The translations under genes and the position numbers were made by a program. A stretch of DNA of 64,000 nucleotides from Microbacterium terricola (lineage in GTDB: Bacteria > Actinomycetota > Actinomycetes > Actinomycetales > Microbacteriaceae): NCBI RefSeq assembly GCF_027943945.1, contig NZ_AP027141.1, positions 1,178,001-1,242,000 of the forward strand. Reading direction: 5' to 3'. Positions 23,764 through 34,552 of this stretch are shown here, piece after piece (within the stretch, counting starts at the first letter, position 1; each line of letters opens with the position of its first letter). The notes beneath the pieces were generated by a model. That model did not search any database, was not told the DNA's origin, and was given only the letters and a program-made list of their open reading frames with translations.

Positions 23764-24542
23764 CGCGCACCCCGTTCATCGCAGGCAACTGGAAGATGAA
23801 CCTCGACCACCTGCAGGCGGTCGCCTTCGTGCAGAAGCTGCACTGGTCGCTCAAGGACGCCAAGCACGAGGACGGGTCGGTCGAGGTCGGTATCTTCCCG
23901 CCGTTCACCGACCTGCGCACCGTGCAGACGCTGCTCGACGCCGACAAGATCCCGTTCGCCCTCGGCGCGCAGGACCTGTCGACGAAGGACTCCGGCGCCT
24001 ACACGGGTGAGATCTCCGGCGCGTTCCTGGCGAAGCTCGACGCGAAGTACGTCATCATCGGCCACTCCGAGCGCCGCGAGTACCACGGCGAGACCGATGA
24101 GGTCATCGCGGCGAAGGTGCAGGCTGCGCTGAAGCACTCGCTCGTGCCGGTGATCTGCGTGGGCGAGACGCTCGAGCAGCGTGAGGAGTCCGGCCCGACC
24201 GCGGTCTCGGTCGCCCAGCTGCAGGTCGCCCTCGACGGTGTGCCCGCGGATGCGGACGTCGTCGTCGCCTACGAGCCGGTCTGGGCGATCGGCACCGGCC
24301 AGGTCGCTTCGCCGGAGCAGGCGCAGGAGGTCTGCGCCGCCCTGCGTGCCGTCATCGCCGAGAAGCTCGGGGAGGATGCTGCCGCCCGCACCCGTGTGCT
24401 GTACGGCGGGTCCGTGAAGGCCGCCAACATCGCCAGCTTCATGCGCGAGCCCGATGTCGACGGCGCGCTCGTCGGCGGTGCGAGCCTGGTCGTGGACGAG
24501 TTCGCCTCGATCATCCGCTACCAGAAGCACGTCGGCGTCTGA
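23754..24542 (+). CDS. tpiA: triose-phosphate isomerase
   Basis: 262 residues. It interconverts dihydroxyacetone phosphate and glyceraldehyde-3-phosphate. The catalytic residues are visible: Lys in FIAGNWKMN, His in IIGHSERREY and Glu in VVAYEPVWAIGTG, with YGGSVKAAN near the phosphate site. It overlaps pgk by 10 bp, as expected for one operon. The length is typical. Confidence 0.97.
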   Translation: MVVARTPFIAGNWKMNLDHLQAVAFVQKLHWSLKDAKHEDGSVEVGIFPPFTDLRTVQTLLDADKIPFALGAQDLSTKDSGAYTGEISGAFLAKLDAKYVIIGHSERREYHGETDEVIAAKVQAALKHSLVPVICVGETLEQREESGPTAVSVAQLQVALDGVPADADVVVAYEPVWAIGTGQVASPEQAQEVCAALRAVIAEKLGEDAAARTRVLYGGSVKAANIASFMREPDVDGALVGGASLVVDEFASIIRYQKHVGV

Positions 24543-24558
24543 CCCGCGGTCGACGCTT

Positions 24559-24564
24559 TATACT
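24559..24564 (+). promoter_or_regulatory. predicted secG-rbpA -10 box (TATACT)
   Basis: TATACT is a near-ideal -10 hexamer 16 bp after the tpiA stop. It implies a start near 24571, just before an in-frame GTG at 24573 and 38 nt before the preferred secG GTG at 24609. Confidence 0.5.
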
Positions 24565-24608
24565 GAGAAGCCGTGCGCCCGCTGAGGCGCGGTGAAAGGC
24601 AAAGGTCT

Positions 24609-24860
24609 GTGCAGATCCTCGAGCTCATCCTGCAGGTGCTGCTGGGCATCACCAGTCTCCTGCTGACCCTCCTGATCCTCCTCCACAAGGGTCGTGGCGG
24701 CGGTCTGTCCGACATGTTCGGCGGCGGCATGACGTCCGCACTCGGCTCGTCCGGGCTGGCCGAGCGCAACCTCAACCGATTCACCGTGATCCTCGCGCTG
24801 GTGTGGTTCGTCTCGATCGTCGCGCTGGGTCTCATCACGAAGTTCCAGGGGATGGTCTGA
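24609..24860 (+). CDS. secG: preprotein translocase subunit SecG
   Basis: 83 residues. SecG is the small helper of the SecYEG channel. Two transmembrane segments (about 3-25 and 56-78) flank the conserved HKGRGGGLSDMFGGG loop. The GTG at 24609 gives the family-typical N-terminus (QILELILQVLLG) and has AAAGG upstream. An in-frame GTG at 24573 would add 12 basic residues and could serve a leaderless message from the TATACT box. It overlaps rbpA (TGATG). Confidence 0.92.
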   Translation: MQILELILQVLLGITSLLLTLLILLHKGRGGGLSDMFGGGMTSALGSSGLAERNLNRFTVILALVWFVSIVALGLITKFQGMV

Positions 24861-25213
24861 TGGCTACCGGAGGCAACGCGATCCGTGGCACCCGCGTCGG
24901 CGCGGGTCCGATGGGCGAGCAGGACCACGGCTTCCACGCGGAGCGCGTGGCGGTGTCGTACTGGGACGCCCTCGGCAACGAGACCGTCCGCTACTTCGCC
25001 GCGGGCATCCCCGACGAGGAGATCCCGGAGGTCATCGACTCGCCGCACTCGGGCCTTCCGGCCGGGCGCGACAAGGAGAACCCTCCGGCGCTCGCGAAGA
25101 CCGAGCCCTACAAGACGCACCTCGCCTATGTGAAGGAGCGTCGCACCGAGGAAGAGGCGGAGACGCTCCTCGACGACGCGCTCCAGCAGCTGCGGGAGCG
25201 TCGCGGTCAGTAG
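24860..25213 (+). CDS. rbpA: RNA polymerase-binding protein RbpA
   Basis: 117 residues. RbpA is an actinobacterial transcription factor that binds group I sigma factors and stabilises open complexes. The N-terminal GGNAIRGTRVG, the VSYWDALGNETVRYFAAG core and the C-terminal sigma-interaction region (THLAYVKERRTEEEAETLL) are in place. This member keeps no obvious zinc Cys residues, as in many actinobacterial RbpA proteins. Its start overlaps the secG stop, and its stop overlaps the convergent pgl gene by 7 bp. Confidence 0.93.
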   Translation: MATGGNAIRGTRVGAGPMGEQDHGFHAERVAVSYWDALGNETVRYFAAGIPDEEIPEVIDSPHSGLPAGRDKENPPALAKTEPYKTHLAYVKERRTEEEAETLLDDALQQLRERRGQ

Positions 25214-25986
25214 TCCTGGTCGATGAGCTCGGCCGGCACCTGCTCGGCCGCGGCAGCATCGACGAAGAAGACCGTGCTGCGGGTGCCTTTGGCGCCCGCA
25301 GCAGGCACGGTCGGATAGGCGGCTCCGGCGAGGGCGAGGCCCAGCGCTGACGCCTTGTCGTGGCCGGACAGCACGAGCCACACCCGCTTCGACGAGTTGA
25401 TCACCGGCCGGGTCAGGCTGACGCGCTCCGCCGGCGGCACGGGCGAATCACGCACCGCTATGGCCACGGCGTCGGTCACCGTGATCTCCGGGCGATCGGG
25501 GAACAGCGACGCGATGTGCCCGTCGGGCCCGACGCCCAGGAAGCACACGTCGAAACGGGGCCAGTCCTGTTCGGCCGTGGCGAAGCGGGCGAGCTCCTGC
25601 GCGTACGCGTCGGCGACGGCATCCAGTTCGAGGCCGGAGTCGGATGCCGCCATCGCGTGGATGTTCTGCTCGGGCACGTCGATCTCGTCGAGGAGCGCTT
25701 CGCGCGCCTGCCGCTCGTTGCGGTGGGGGGAGTCGGACGGGACGTAGTTCTCGTCGCCCCACCAGAAGTGCACCAGGGACCAGTCGACATCCGTTCGGCC
25801 GGGGTCGGCGGCGGCGCTGCGCAGTACGGCGAGGCCCATCACGCCGCCGGTCAGCACGATGTGAGCGACCTTGCCTGATTGGGTCCGCCGGGCGATCCGA
25901 TGCAGCAGGCGCCGGGCGACGGAATCCGTCAGCGTGGTGGAGTCAGAGCTGATCACCACACGCTTCTCGGCTCCGAACTCAGCCAT
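25207..25986 (-). CDS. pgl: 6-phosphogluconolactonase
   Basis: 259 residues from ATG 25986, which overlaps the end of opcA by 8 bp. It hydrolyses 6-phosphogluconolactone, the second step of the oxidative pentose-phosphate pathway. GGVMGLAVLRSAA, WWGDENYVPSDSPHRNERQA and FLGVGPDGHIASLFP are the recognisable NagB/DevB-fold motifs. It is the last gene of the tkt-to-pgl operon. Confidence 0.94.
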   Translation of the reverse strand: MAEFGAEKRVVISSDSTTLTDSVARRLLHRIARRTQSGKVAHIVLTGGVMGLAVLRSAAADPGRTDVDWSLVHFWWGDENYVPSDSPHRNERQAREALLDEIDVPEQNIHAMAASDSGLELDAVADAYAQELARFATAEQDWPRFDVCFLGVGPDGHIASLFPDRPEITVTDAVAIAVRDSPVPPAERVSLTRPVINSSKRVWLVLSGHDKASALGLALAGAAYPTVPAAGAKGTRSTVFFVDAAAAEQVPAELIDQDY

Positions 25987-26929
25987 CGGTCTCCTGCGTC
26001 GTCGGTGCTCCCAAGAGCTCCAGGCCCTCGGCGATGACTCGACCATACAGGACGTCGGCGTCGAGGCGACGGAGCTCCTCGGCCAGGCACTCGCGCAGCG
26101 TCCGCCGCGGGAATGCCAGGTCGTGGCTGGGCTGCCCAGGCTGCGTCAGCACCGCGACACCCGATTCCGGACGCTCGAGCAGCGTGGGCCCGGCGGGGCG
26201 ATCGAGCCGCACCGATTTGATCCCGTGCGACCACTCGTCGGTCGGCAGGTAGCGGTACGTCACCGGCACGTCGAGCTTCAGGCGCAGCCACGCCGCGAGC
26301 AGGCTCGTCGACGGCGAGTCCGCCGCACCGAGCACCTCGGCGCCGAGGACGGGCTCGTACGGGGGCTGATCCAGCACGGCGGCGAGCTGCTCGCGCCAGC
26401 GGGTGATGCGGGTCCATGCGAAATCGGTGTCGCCCGGGGCGTAGTGCCCCGCGAGGGAGGTGACCCATGCCGCGGGGTCCGCCTGCTCGGACGCGTCGGT
26501 GATGCGACGCTGCGCGATCCGGCCGAGCGGCGTCTTCGACGGCATGTCCGGCGTCTCACCGGGCCACCAGGCGACGACCGGTGCGTCGGGCAGCAGCAGG
26601 CCGGTCACCAGGCTCTCGGTGTTCGAGCCGGCGGCGCCGTGGGCGCGCAGCACGATGACCTCGCTCGCCCCGGCGTCGCCGCCGATGCGGATCTGCGCGT
26701 CCACGCGGGGCTCGCCGGTCTCGTCGCCGATCATCAGCACGATCACCCGCATCGGGTGCTCGCGCGACGCGGCGTTCGCGGCCTCGATGACCTCTTCCTC
26801 CGCGCCGTGGCGCGTCGCGATGATGAGGGTGAGCACGCGGCCGAGCGCGACGGCGCCGCCCTCTTCGCGCACGTTGACGAGCGCACGGGAGATCTTGCTG
26901 ACGGTGGTGTCAGGCAGCTCGATGATCAC
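25979..26929 (-). CDS. opcA: glucose-6-phosphate dehydrogenase assembly protein OpcA
   Basis: 316 residues. OpcA is required for active glucose-6-phosphate dehydrogenase in cyanobacteria and occurs next to zwf in Actinobacteria. The N-terminal MIIELPDTTVSKISRAL and the central WWPGETPDMPS are typical. Position between zwf and pgl, with a 4-bp overlap to zwf and an 8-bp overlap to pgl, supports joint synthesis with its partner enzyme. Confidence 0.93.
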   Translation of the reverse strand: MIIELPDTTVSKISRALVNVREEGGAVALGRVLTLIIATRHGAEEEVIEAANAASREHPMRVIVLMIGDETGEPRVDAQIRIGGDAGASEVIVLRAHGAAGSNTESLVTGLLLPDAPVVAWWPGETPDMPSKTPLGRIAQRRITDASEQADPAAWVTSLAGHYAPGDTDFAWTRITRWREQLAAVLDQPPYEPVLGAEVLGAADSPSTSLLAAWLRLKLDVPVTYRYLPTDEWSHGIKSVRLDRPAGPTLLERPESGVAVLTQPGQPSHDLAFPRRTLRECLAEELRRLDADVLYGRVIAEGLELLGAPTTQETDG

Positions 26930-28500
26930 GGTCGCCTCCAGACCCGGCCCTCGCGGGCCAGCATCTCATCTGCTGAGGGGGGACCCCACGAGCCGGGGGA
27001 GTACTGCTCGAGCGGACCGCCCTGCGCCTCCCAGAACTGCTCGATCGGGTCGAGGATCTTCCACGACAGCTCGACCTCCTCGTGGCGCGGGAACAGCGGC
27101 GGGTCGCCGAGGAGCACGTCGAGGATGAGACGCTCGTAGGCCTCGGGGCTCTGCTCGGTGAACGCGTGCCCGTAGCCGAAGTCCATGGTGACGTCGCGCA
27201 CCTGGCTGCCCGCGCCAGGCACCTTGGAGCCGAAGCGGATCGTGACGCCCTCATCGGGCTGCACGCGGATGACGAGCGCGTTCTGGCCCTGTCCGGCGGA
27301 GTCTGCGCGCGGGAAGAGCACCTCGGGCGCCTTCTTGAAGACGACCGCGATCTCGGTGACGCGGCGGCCCAGGCGCTTGCCCGATCGGAGGTAGAACGGC
27401 ACCCCGGCCCATCGTCGGGTGTTGACCTCGAGGGTGATCGCGGCGAAGGTCTCGGTGGTCGAGGCGGGGTCCATCCCCTCTTCGTCGAGGAACCCCACGA
27501 CATTCTCACCGCCCTGCCAGCCGCCGGCGTACTGGCCGCGTGCCGTGGACCGCGCCAGGTCGTCGGGCAGCGTGACCGCGGCGAGGACCTTCTCCTTCTC
27601 CGCGCGCAGGTGCTTGGCGTCGAAGCTGATGGGCTCCTCCATCGCGGTCAGCGCCATCAGCTGCAGCAGGTGGTTCTGGATCACGTCGCGGGCGGCGCCG
27701 ATGCCGTCGTAGTACCCGGCCCGACCGCCGACCCCGATGTCCTCGGCCATCGTGATCTGCACGTGGTCGACGTAGTTGCGGTTCCAGATCGGCTCGTACA
27801 GCTCGTTCGCGAAGCGCAGCGCGAGGATGTTCTGCACCGTCTCCTTGCCGAGGTAGTGGTCGATCCGGAAGATCGAGTCGGTCGGGAACGCGCTGCGCAG
27901 CGCGTCGTTCAGCGCGCGCGCCGACGCGAGGTCGTGGCCGAACGGCTTCTCGATGACGACGCGGCGCCACCGCTCGTACGGGTCGGCGGTGTCGTCGACG
28001 AGGCCCGAGCGCTTGAGCTGATCGGCCACCACAGGGAAGTCCTTGGGCGGGATCGACAGGTAGAACGCGTGGTTGCCCATCGTGCCGCGTTCGACGTCGA
28101 GCTTCTCGATCGTCTCGCGCAGCCGCCGGAACGCGTCGTCGTCGCCGAACTCGCCGGAGACGAAGCGGATCCCCTGGAGAAGCTGCTGCCAGGTGTCCTC
28201 GCGGTACTCGGTGCGGGCATTGGCCTTCACCGCTTCGTGGACGACCTCGGCGAAGTCCTGGTCCTCCCAGTCGCGCCGGGCGAACCCGACCAGCGCGAAC
28301 CCGGGCGGCAGCAGGCCTCGGTTGGCGAGGTCGTACACGGCGGGCATGAGCTTCTTGCGGGAGAGGTCGCCCGTCACGCCGAAGATCACCAGCGCGCTCG
28401 GGCCGGCGATGCGGTTGAGGCGGTGATCTTCGGCGTCGCGCAGCGGGTTGTGCCCGCGCGAGATCTCGACAGGGCTGAATCCAGGGGTCTCCACAGTCAT
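26926..28500 (-). CDS. zwf: glucose-6-phosphate dehydrogenase
   Basis: 524 residues from ATG 28500; the frame is open further upstream but that part lies over pgi in another frame. It oxidises glucose-6-phosphate with NADP. The nucleotide motif is GVTGDLSRKK (41-50) and the substrate and catalytic motif RIDHYLGKE (212-220). FAAITLEV and FYLRSGKRL follow. It overlaps opcA by 4 bp and lies 14 bp after pgi. Confidence 0.96.
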   Translation of the reverse strand: MTVETPGFSPVEISRGHNPLRDAEDHRLNRIAGPSALVIFGVTGDLSRKKLMPAVYDLANRGLLPPGFALVGFARRDWEDQDFAEVVHEAVKANARTEYREDTWQQLLQGIRFVSGEFGDDDAFRRLRETIEKLDVERGTMGNHAFYLSIPPKDFPVVADQLKRSGLVDDTADPYERWRRVVIEKPFGHDLASARALNDALRSAFPTDSIFRIDHYLGKETVQNILALRFANELYEPIWNRNYVDHVQITMAEDIGVGGRAGYYDGIGAARDVIQNHLLQLMALTAMEEPISFDAKHLRAEKEKVLAAVTLPDDLARSTARGQYAGGWQGGENVVGFLDEEGMDPASTTETFAAITLEVNTRRWAGVPFYLRSGKRLGRRVTEIAVVFKKAPEVLFPRADSAGQGQNALVIRVQPDEGVTIRFGSKVPGAGSQVRDVTMDFGYGHAFTEQSPEAYERLILDVLLGDPPLFPRHEEVELSWKILDPIEQFWEAQGGPLEQYSPGSWGPPSADEMLAREGRVWRRP

Positions 28501-28514
28501 GGGCGCGTCTGCTC

Positions 28515-30137
28515 CTACTGGGCGGCTTCGAAGAGCGAGAGCACCTCGGCCTGGGGGTCGGTGAGGGTGAGGGTGACGACCGGTCGACCGTGGCCGTCGG
28601 CGAGCACGCTCGCGTCTCCCGCGGCCTGCGCCTGGATCAGCTGGCCGAACGTGAACGGTCGGCCGGGGATCTCGAGGTCGACCTCCGTGCTCTCCAGGAT
28701 CTGGACGAACACGCCGTTGGCCGGACCGCCCTTGTGGTACTGCCCGGTGGAGTGCAGGAAGCGCGGCCCCCACCCGAACGTCGTCGGACGACCGGAGTCG
28801 GCGGCGACGAGCTCGCGGAGCCCCTCCAGCTGGGACAGCTGCAGACGGTTGACGTAGGCCTGGATCGACACATAGCCGTCGTCCGGCAGCTGCGCCCACA
28901 GGGCGTCGAGGACGCCCGCCACGGTGCCGCTGGCGGCGAGGGCCGGGTCGGAGACCCTGACCTCGACGCCGTCGACGACGAACGCGGGTGCCGTCGGCTC
29001 GGGGCGCGCATCGAGCAGACCGCGGGTGGCCACCTTGGCGGACTCGACATCGGGCTGGTCGAACGGGTTGATGCCCAGCATCCGTCCGGCGATCGCGGTC
29101 GCGTACTCCCAGACGACCAGCTGCGCGCCGAGCGTGCCGCTCACGAGGATCTCGCCCTCGTGGCGCTCGAAGAAGTGGAACTCGTCCGCCTCGTCGACCA
29201 GCCGGACGATCTGCAGATCGGCGGGAGCGAACTCGACCTCGGGCGAGACGGGCAGGAGGACGACGGGCAGGATGCCGGTGCCGGCCTTGCCGGTCGACTC
29301 CGCGACGAGCTGCTCGATCCAATCGGGCAGCCCGACGATGTGGGTGCCGTCGGTGATGAGGCCCAGCTTGTCCTTGCGCGGGCTGCCACCCGCGATGGCA
29401 GCGGCCAGGACGAGCGCAGGGTTCTCGGGGCTGTCGATCGCGAGCTCGAGCAGCGAGGCGTCGGCCTCGTCGAGCAGCTCGGTCAGGTCGACGCCGGCGA
29501 GGCCGGTCGGGACGAGCCCGAACGCGGTCAGCGCCGAATAGCGCCCGCCGACCGCCGGATCCGCGTTGAACACACGGTAGCCGTCGGCGCGTGCGGCCTG
29601 ATCCATCGGCGAACCGGGGTCGGTCACCACGACGATGCGCGCGAGGGGGTCGATGCCGACGTCGCGGAAAGCCGCCTCGAAGGTGCGCTTCGCGGAGTCG
29701 GTCTCGACCGTCGAGCCGGACTTCGACGAGACCACGAGCACCGTCTGCGCGAGCCCGCCGGTCTCGGCGTCGCCGTCGAGCGCAGCCAGGACCTGCCCGG
29801 GGGCGGTGGAGTCGAGGATCACCAGCGGAACGCCGGCCGTCTGAGCGATGACCTCAGGGGCGAGCGAGGATCCACCCATGCCCGCGAGCACGACGCGCGT
29901 GACGCCGTTCGCCCGCAGCTCGTCGCGCAGCGCCTCGATCTCGGCGACGAGCGGCCGGGAGACGCTGACCGCCTCCACCCAGCCGAGCCGCTGCGCGGCC
30001 TCAGCCTCGGCGTCGGGACCCCACAGGCTCGCGTCGCCGGCGGTGATGCCGGAGGCGACGAGGTCGGCGACCAGAGTGGGCAGGACCTCCTCGACCACCG
30101 ACTTCACGTGGCCGGACAGGTGGATCCGAAAGCTCAT
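28515..30137 (-). CDS. pgi: glucose-6-phosphate isomerase
   Basis: 540 residues from ATG 30137. It interconverts glucose-6-phosphate and fructose-6-phosphate. Two sugar-isomerase (SIS) domains are seen: [15 protein letters not shown] and [14 protein letters not shown] in the first and [15 protein letters not shown] in the second. This is the actinobacterial form encoded beside tal. It overlaps tal by 4 bp and links glycolysis to the pentose pathway within this operon. Confidence 0.92.
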   Translation of the reverse strand: MSFRIHLSGHVKSVVEEVLPTLVADLVASGITAGDASLWGPDAEAEAAQRLGWVEAVSVSRPLVAEIEALRDELRANGVTRVVLAGMGGSSLAPEVIAQTAGVPLVILDSTAPGQVLAALDGDAETGGLAQTVLVVSSKSGSTVETDSAKRTFEAAFRDVGIDPLARIVVVTDPGSPMDQAARADGYRVFNADPAVGGRYSALTAFGLVPTGLAGVDLTELLDEADASLLELAIDSPENPALVLAAAIAGGSPRKDKLGLITDGTHIVGLPDWIEQLVAESTGKAGTGILPVVLLPVSPEVEFAPADLQIVRLVDEADEFHFFERHEGEILVSGTLGAQLVVWEYATAIAGRMLGINPFDQPDVESAKVATRGLLDARPEPTAPAFVVDGVEVRVSDPALAASGTVAGVLDALWAQLPDDGYVSIQAYVNRLQLSQLEGLRELVAADSGRPTTFGWGPRFLHSTGQYHKGGPANGVFVQILESTEVDLEIPGRPFTFGQLIQAQAAGDASVLADGHGRPVVTLTLTDPQAEVLSLFEAAQ

Positions 30138-31258
30138 CGTGCCGTCTCCGGCGCCTGCGCCAGCGCCTCGGCGACCGTCTTCTGGAGGTCGTGCCACGAG
30201 GCGATGAACTTCTCCACGCCCTCGTCCTCCAGCACCTGGGTGACGTCGTCGAAGTCGACGCCGAGCTCGGCAAGGCTGTCGAAGACGTGATGCGCGCCGA
30301 CGTAGCTGCCTGTCACCGTGTCCCCGGCGATGACGCCGTGGTCGAACGTGGCCTCGAGCGTCTTCTCCGGCATGGTGTTGACCGTGCCGGGTGCGACCAG
30401 CTCCGTGACGTAGAGGGTGTCGGGAAGCGACGGGTCCTTCACACCGGTGGAGGCCCACAGCGGACGCTGCACGTGGGCGCCGGCGCCGGTCAGGGCGGTG
30501 GCGCGCTCGGAGGCGAACACCTCCTCGAACAGCTCGTAGGCGAGGCGGGCGTTGGCGATGCCCGCGGTGCTCTTGAGCTCCTCGGCGGCGGGGTCGCTGT
30601 AGGCGCTGAGGCGCTTGTCGACCTCGGTGTCCACGCGAGAGACGAAGAACGACGCGACCGAGTGGATCTTCGACACGTCGTGGCCGTTGGCCTGAGCCTG
30701 CTCGATGCCGGCCAGGTACGCGTCGATGACGTCGGCGTAGCGGTCGAGGCTGAAGATGAGCGTCACGTTCACCGAGATGCCCTCGGCGAGCACCGCGGTG
30801 ATCGCGGGCAGGCCCGCCTTGGTCGCGGGGATCTTGATGAGCGCGTTCGGCCGGTCGACCTTCGCCCACAGCTCCTTGGCCTGCGCGATCGTCGCGTCGG
30901 TGTCGTGTGCGAGGTCGGGGGAGACCTCGATCGATACACGGCCGTCGAGGCCGTCGGTCGCGTCGAACACGGGGCGGAAGATGTCGGCCGCGTCGCGCAC
31001 GTCATCCGTGGTCAGCTCGAAGATCGTCTCGTCGACGCTCGCGCCGCGGCCGGCGAGGTCCGCGATCTGCGCGCTGTACGAGTCGTCGTTCTTGTTGCCG
31101 ATCGCGGACTGGAAGATCGTGGGGTTGGTGGTGACGCCCGTGACGTCACGGCTCTCGATCAGGCCGGCGAGGTTGCCGGAGGTGATGCGGGAGCGGGACA
31201 GGTCGTCGAGCCAGATGCTGACGCCTGCGGCGGCGAGGTCTGCGGTGGGAGTGGTCAT
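30134..31258 (-). CDS. tal: transaldolase
   Basis: 374 residues from ATG 31258. It moves a three-carbon unit between sugar phosphates through a Schiff base. The N-terminal [11 protein letters not shown] and GVTTNPTIF, the active-site Lys in ALIKIPAT, and [10 protein letters not shown] are characteristic of the TalB-type actinobacterial family. It overlaps both tkt and pgi by 4 bp, so the operon is tightly coupled. Confidence 0.95.
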   Translation of the reverse strand: MTTPTADLAAAGVSIWLDDLSRSRITSGNLAGLIESRDVTGVTTNPTIFQSAIGNKNDDSYSAQIADLAGRGASVDETIFELTTDDVRDAADIFRPVFDATDGLDGRVSIEVSPDLAHDTDATIAQAKELWAKVDRPNALIKIPATKAGLPAITAVLAEGISVNVTLIFSLDRYADVIDAYLAGIEQAQANGHDVSKIHSVASFFVSRVDTEVDKRLSAYSDPAAEELKSTAGIANARLAYELFEEVFASERATALTGAGAHVQRPLWASTGVKDPSLPDTLYVTELVAPGTVNTMPEKTLEATFDHGVIAGDTVTGSYVGAHHVFDSLAELGVDFDDVTQVLEDEGVEKFIASWHDLQKTVAEALAQAPETAR

Positions 31259-33354
31259 GCGTTGCTCTCCTGGATGGTTGCGCGTGCCGCTTCCACGACC
31301 GCGTCGGCGGTGATGCCGAACTTCTCGAACAGGGTCTTGTAGTCGGCGGACGCGCCGAAGTGGTCGATCGCGACCGAGCGGCCCTTGTCGCCGACGATGC
31401 CGCGCCAGGTCAGGGGCGAGCCGGCCTCGACGGAGACGCGCGCCGTGACGGCCTTCGGCAGCACCGACTCGCGGTACGCCTCGTCCTGCTCGGCGAACCA
31501 CTCCAGTGACGGAGCCGACACCACGCGGGCGTTGACGCCCTCGGCGGCGAGGGTCTCGCGGGCGCTGACGGCCAGCTGCACCTCGGAGCCGGTGGCGATG
31601 AGGATGACGTCGGGCGTGCCGCCGGGTGCCTCTGCCAGCACGTACGCGCCCTTGACCGCGAGGTCGGCGGAGCCGAACTCGTCGCCGGACGCCTCGCCCG
31701 TGCCGCGGGCGAACACGGGGATGTTCTGGCGGGTCAGCGCGAGGCCGGCCGGCCCGGCGTTGCGGCGCAGCAGTTCGAGCCAGACGACCGACGTCTCGTT
31801 GGCGTCGGCAGGGCGCACCACGGCGAGGTTGGGGATCGCGCGGAGGGTGGCGAGCTGCTCGACCGGCTGATGGGTCGGGCCGTCCTCGCCGAGGGCGACG
31901 GAGTCGTGCGTCCACACGAAGATCGACGGGATGTTCATCAGGGCGGCCAGGCGCACCGACGGGCGCATGTAGTCGCTGAAGATGAGGAAGGTGCCGCCGA
32001 AGGCGCGGGTGGGGCCGTGCAGGACGATGCCGTTGACGATGGCGCCCATCGCGTGCTCGCGGATGCCGAAGTGCAGCACGCGGCCGTAGGGGTCGCCGGA
32101 CCACTCGTGCGTCGACCACTCCGACGGGATGAACGACGCGCCGCTCTTGATCGTCGTCAGGTTCGACTCGGCCAGGTCGGCGGAACCGCCCCAGAGCTCG
32201 GGCAGCTGCTCGGCCAGGGCGTTGATGACCGTGCCGGACGCGGCGCGCGTCGAGACGTCCTTGCCCGCTTCGAACACGGGGAGCGCGTCGGCGATGTCGC
32301 CGGGCAGCTCGCGGGCCTCGAGGCGGTCCAGGAGCGCCTTGCGGTCGGGGTTGGCCGACGCCCAGGCGTCGAACGACTCCTGCCAGACGGCGCGCGCCTC
32401 GGCGGCGCGGTCCTTCAGCGAACGCGTGCGGGCGAGCACGTCGTCGGCGACCACGAAGCTCTGCTCGGGGTCGAAGCCGAGCACCTTCTTCGTCGCGGCG
32501 AGCTCGTCCGCGCCCAGCGCCGAGCCGTGGATCTTGCCGCTGTTCTGCTTGCCGGGGGACGGCCAGCCGATGATCGTCTTCAGGACGATGAGCGACGGCT
32601 TGTCGGTCACGCCCTGCGCGGCCTCGATGGCGGAGTGCAGCGCGGCGACGTCCTCGACGTACTCTCCGGTCTGCTTCCAGTCGACCGTCTGCACGTGCCA
32701 GCCGTACGCTTCGTAGCGCGCGGCCACGTTCTCGGTGAACGCCACGTTCGTGTCGTCCTCGATCGAGATCTGGTTGGAGTCGTAGATCGCGATGAGGTTG
32801 CCGAGCTGCTGGTGGCCGGCGAGGCTCGACGCCTCGCTGGTCACGCCCTCCTGCAGGTCGCCGTCGCCGGCGACCACATAGATGAAGTGGTCGAACGGGG
32901 ACGTGCCGGCGGCAGCATCCGGGTCGAACAGTCCGCGCTCGTAGCGCGCGGCGTACGCGAAGCCGACAGCCGACGACAGGCCCTGGCCGAGCGGGCCCGT
33001 GGTGATCTCGACGCCGTCGGTGTGTCCGAACTCAGGGTGGCCGGGGGTCTTCGAGCCCCACGTGCGCAGCGCCTTCAGGTCGTCCAGCTCGAGGCCGAAG
33101 CCGCCGAGGTACAGCTGCACATACTGCGTGAGCGACGAGTGCCCCGCCGACAGGATGAACCGGTCGCGGCCGAGCCAGTGCGTGTCCGCCGGGTCGTGGC
33201 GCAGCACCCGCTGGTACAGCAGGTAGGCGGCGGGCGCCAGGCTCATCGCGGTGCCGGGGTGGCCGTTGCCGACCTTCTCCACGGCATCCGCTGCCAGCAC
33301 GCGAGCGGTGTCCACCGCGCGCCGATCGATTTCATCCCAACGCAGATCCGACAC
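31255..33354 (-). CDS. tkt: transketolase
   Basis: 699 residues from GTG 33354. It transfers two-carbon units with thiamine diphosphate. The N-terminal [16 protein letters not shown], the ThDP/metal motif [13 protein letters not shown] with DSNQI, and the pyrimidine-binding half ([18 protein letters not shown]) are all present. It is the first gene of the tkt-tal-pgi-zwf-opcA-pgl operon. A minus-strand TATGCT box at 33453-33458 could be its -10, about 100 nt before the start. Confidence 0.96.
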   Translation of the reverse strand: MSDLRWDEIDRRAVDTARVLAADAVEKVGNGHPGTAMSLAPAAYLLYQRVLRHDPADTHWLGRDRFILSAGHSSLTQYVQLYLGGFGLELDDLKALRTWGSKTPGHPEFGHTDGVEITTGPLGQGLSSAVGFAYAARYERGLFDPDAAAGTSPFDHFIYVVAGDGDLQEGVTSEASSLAGHQQLGNLIAIYDSNQISIEDDTNVAFTENVAARYEAYGWHVQTVDWKQTGEYVEDVAALHSAIEAAQGVTDKPSLIVLKTIIGWPSPGKQNSGKIHGSALGADELAATKKVLGFDPEQSFVVADDVLARTRSLKDRAAEARAVWQESFDAWASANPDRKALLDRLEARELPGDIADALPVFEAGKDVSTRAASGTVINALAEQLPELWGGSADLAESNLTTIKSGASFIPSEWSTHEWSGDPYGRVLHFGIREHAMGAIVNGIVLHGPTRAFGGTFLIFSDYMRPSVRLAALMNIPSIFVWTHDSVALGEDGPTHQPVEQLATLRAIPNLAVVRPADANETSVVWLELLRRNAGPAGLALTRQNIPVFARGTGEASGDEFGSADLAVKGAYVLAEAPGGTPDVILIATGSEVQLAVSARETLAAEGVNARVVSAPSLEWFAEQDEAYRESVLPKAVTARVSVEAGSPLTWRGIVGDKGRSVAIDHFGASADYKTLFEKFGITADAVVEAARATIQESNA

Positions 33355-33510
33355 CCGGCCGCCTTTCTCAGAGGGAGCGCCATCGCAGGCCGGTCCGCGG
33401 CCCTCGTCGAGAGGGGAAGAGGGATCGGCGCAACGGGCGCGCGTGTTGTCTCAGCATAGCGAAGGGGCGGGTCGCCCCGGCCATGCAGCCCGTTCCATGA
33501 CGCAGTCCTA

Positions 33511-33540
33511 CGCGGCGGCGAGGGGTACGCCGCCGCCGCG
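33511..33540. other. GC-rich hairpin in the tkt-ctaB divergent region
   Basis: CGCGGCGGCG and CGCCGCCGCG form a 10-bp stem around a 10-nt loop. It lies between the divergent genes, 20 bp before the ctaB -10 box, so it may be a regulator-binding or attenuating structure. It may also be a by-product of GC-rich sequence. Confidence 0.3.
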
Positions 33541-33559
33541 GTCCGCGTGGGCGATGCCC

Positions 33560-33565
33560 TAGAAT
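33560..33565 (+). promoter_or_regulatory. predicted ctaB -10 box (TAGAAT)
   Basis: TAGAAT fits the consensus and lies 36 nt before the ctaB ATG. No clear -35 is visible. Confidence 0.4.
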
Positions 33566-33601
33566 GATCCAGGATCCGAACAGCGCTCGATGCGGGGGAC
33601 G

Positions 33602-34528
33602 ATGGACATCTCGACGACGTCGCACACGACTGCGGCGACCGTTCCGCACTCGCTCGGACGCACGATCCGTGCCTACATCACCCTCACGAAGCCTCGGGTG
33701 CTCGAGCTGCTGCTGGTCACCACGGTGCCGGTGATGATCCTCGCGCAGAACGGCATGCCGTCGATCTGGCTGGTGCTGGCCACCGTCATCGGCGGGTCGA
33801 TGAGCGCCGGCTCCGCCGCGGCGTTCAACATGTACCTCGACCGCGACATCGACGCCCACATGCAGCGTACGGTCAACCGGCCGCTGGTCACCGGCGAGGT
33901 GTCTCCGCGCGGCGCGCTGATCTTCGCCTGGACGCTGGCCGTGGTCTCCACCGTCTGGCTGCTGGTCACGACGAACTGGCTCGCCGCCACGCTCTCGGCC
34001 GCAGCCATCTTCTTCTACGTCGTCATCTACACGATGATCCTCAAGCGCCGCACCGAGCAGAACATCGTGTGGGGCGGCATCGCCGGCTGCTTCCCCGTCG
34101 TGATCGGCTGGACCGCCGTGACCGGCTCGCTCGCCTGGCCACCCGTGATCCTCTTCGTGCTCGTGTTCCTCTGGACGCCGCCGCACTACTGGCCGCTGTC
34201 GATGAAGTACAAGGACCAGTACGACAACGTCGACGTGCCGATGCTCGGAGCGACCCGCAACGGCTCGCAGGTCGGTCTGCAGGTCATCCTGTACGCGTGG
34301 GCGACCGTCGCATGCTCGCTGCTGCTGATCCCGGTCGCGCAGATGGGGCTCGTGTACACGGTCTCGGCGCTCGTGTTCGGCGGATGGTTCATCTACGAGT
34401 CGCACCGGCTCTACAACCGCGCGGTGCGCGGCACGGAGCCGCGGCCGATGCGCGTGTTCCACGCCTCCATCACGTACCTGACGCTGATCTTCGTGGCCAT
34501 CGCGGTCGACCCGCTGCTGCCCTTCTGA
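33602..34528 (+). CDS. ctaB: protoheme IX farnesyltransferase (heme O synthase)
   Basis: 308 residues from ATG 33602 with GGGGGAC upstream. It farnesylates heme b to heme O for cytochrome oxidase. The UbiA-fold motif [20 protein letters not shown] carries the DxxxD Mg-binding site, and [14 protein letters not shown] is the second conserved loop. About nine transmembrane segments are visible. It is oriented away from tkt and convergent with the ctaA-linked minus-strand genes. Confidence 0.95.
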   Translation: MDISTTSHTTAATVPHSLGRTIRAYITLTKPRVLELLLVTTVPVMILAQNGMPSIWLVLATVIGGSMSAGSAAAFNMYLDRDIDAHMQRTVNRPLVTGEVSPRGALIFAWTLAVVSTVWLLVTTNWLAATLSAAAIFFYVVIYTMILKRRTEQNIVWGGIAGCFPVVIGWTAVTGSLAWPPVILFVLVFLWTPPHYWPLSMKYKDQYDNVDVPMLGATRNGSQVGLQVILYAWATVACSLLLIPVAQMGLVYTVSALVFGGWFIYESHRLYNRAVRGTEPRPMRVFHASITYLTLIFVAIAVDPLLPF

Positions 34529-34552
34529 TCCACGACAACGCCGCGGCGCGGC

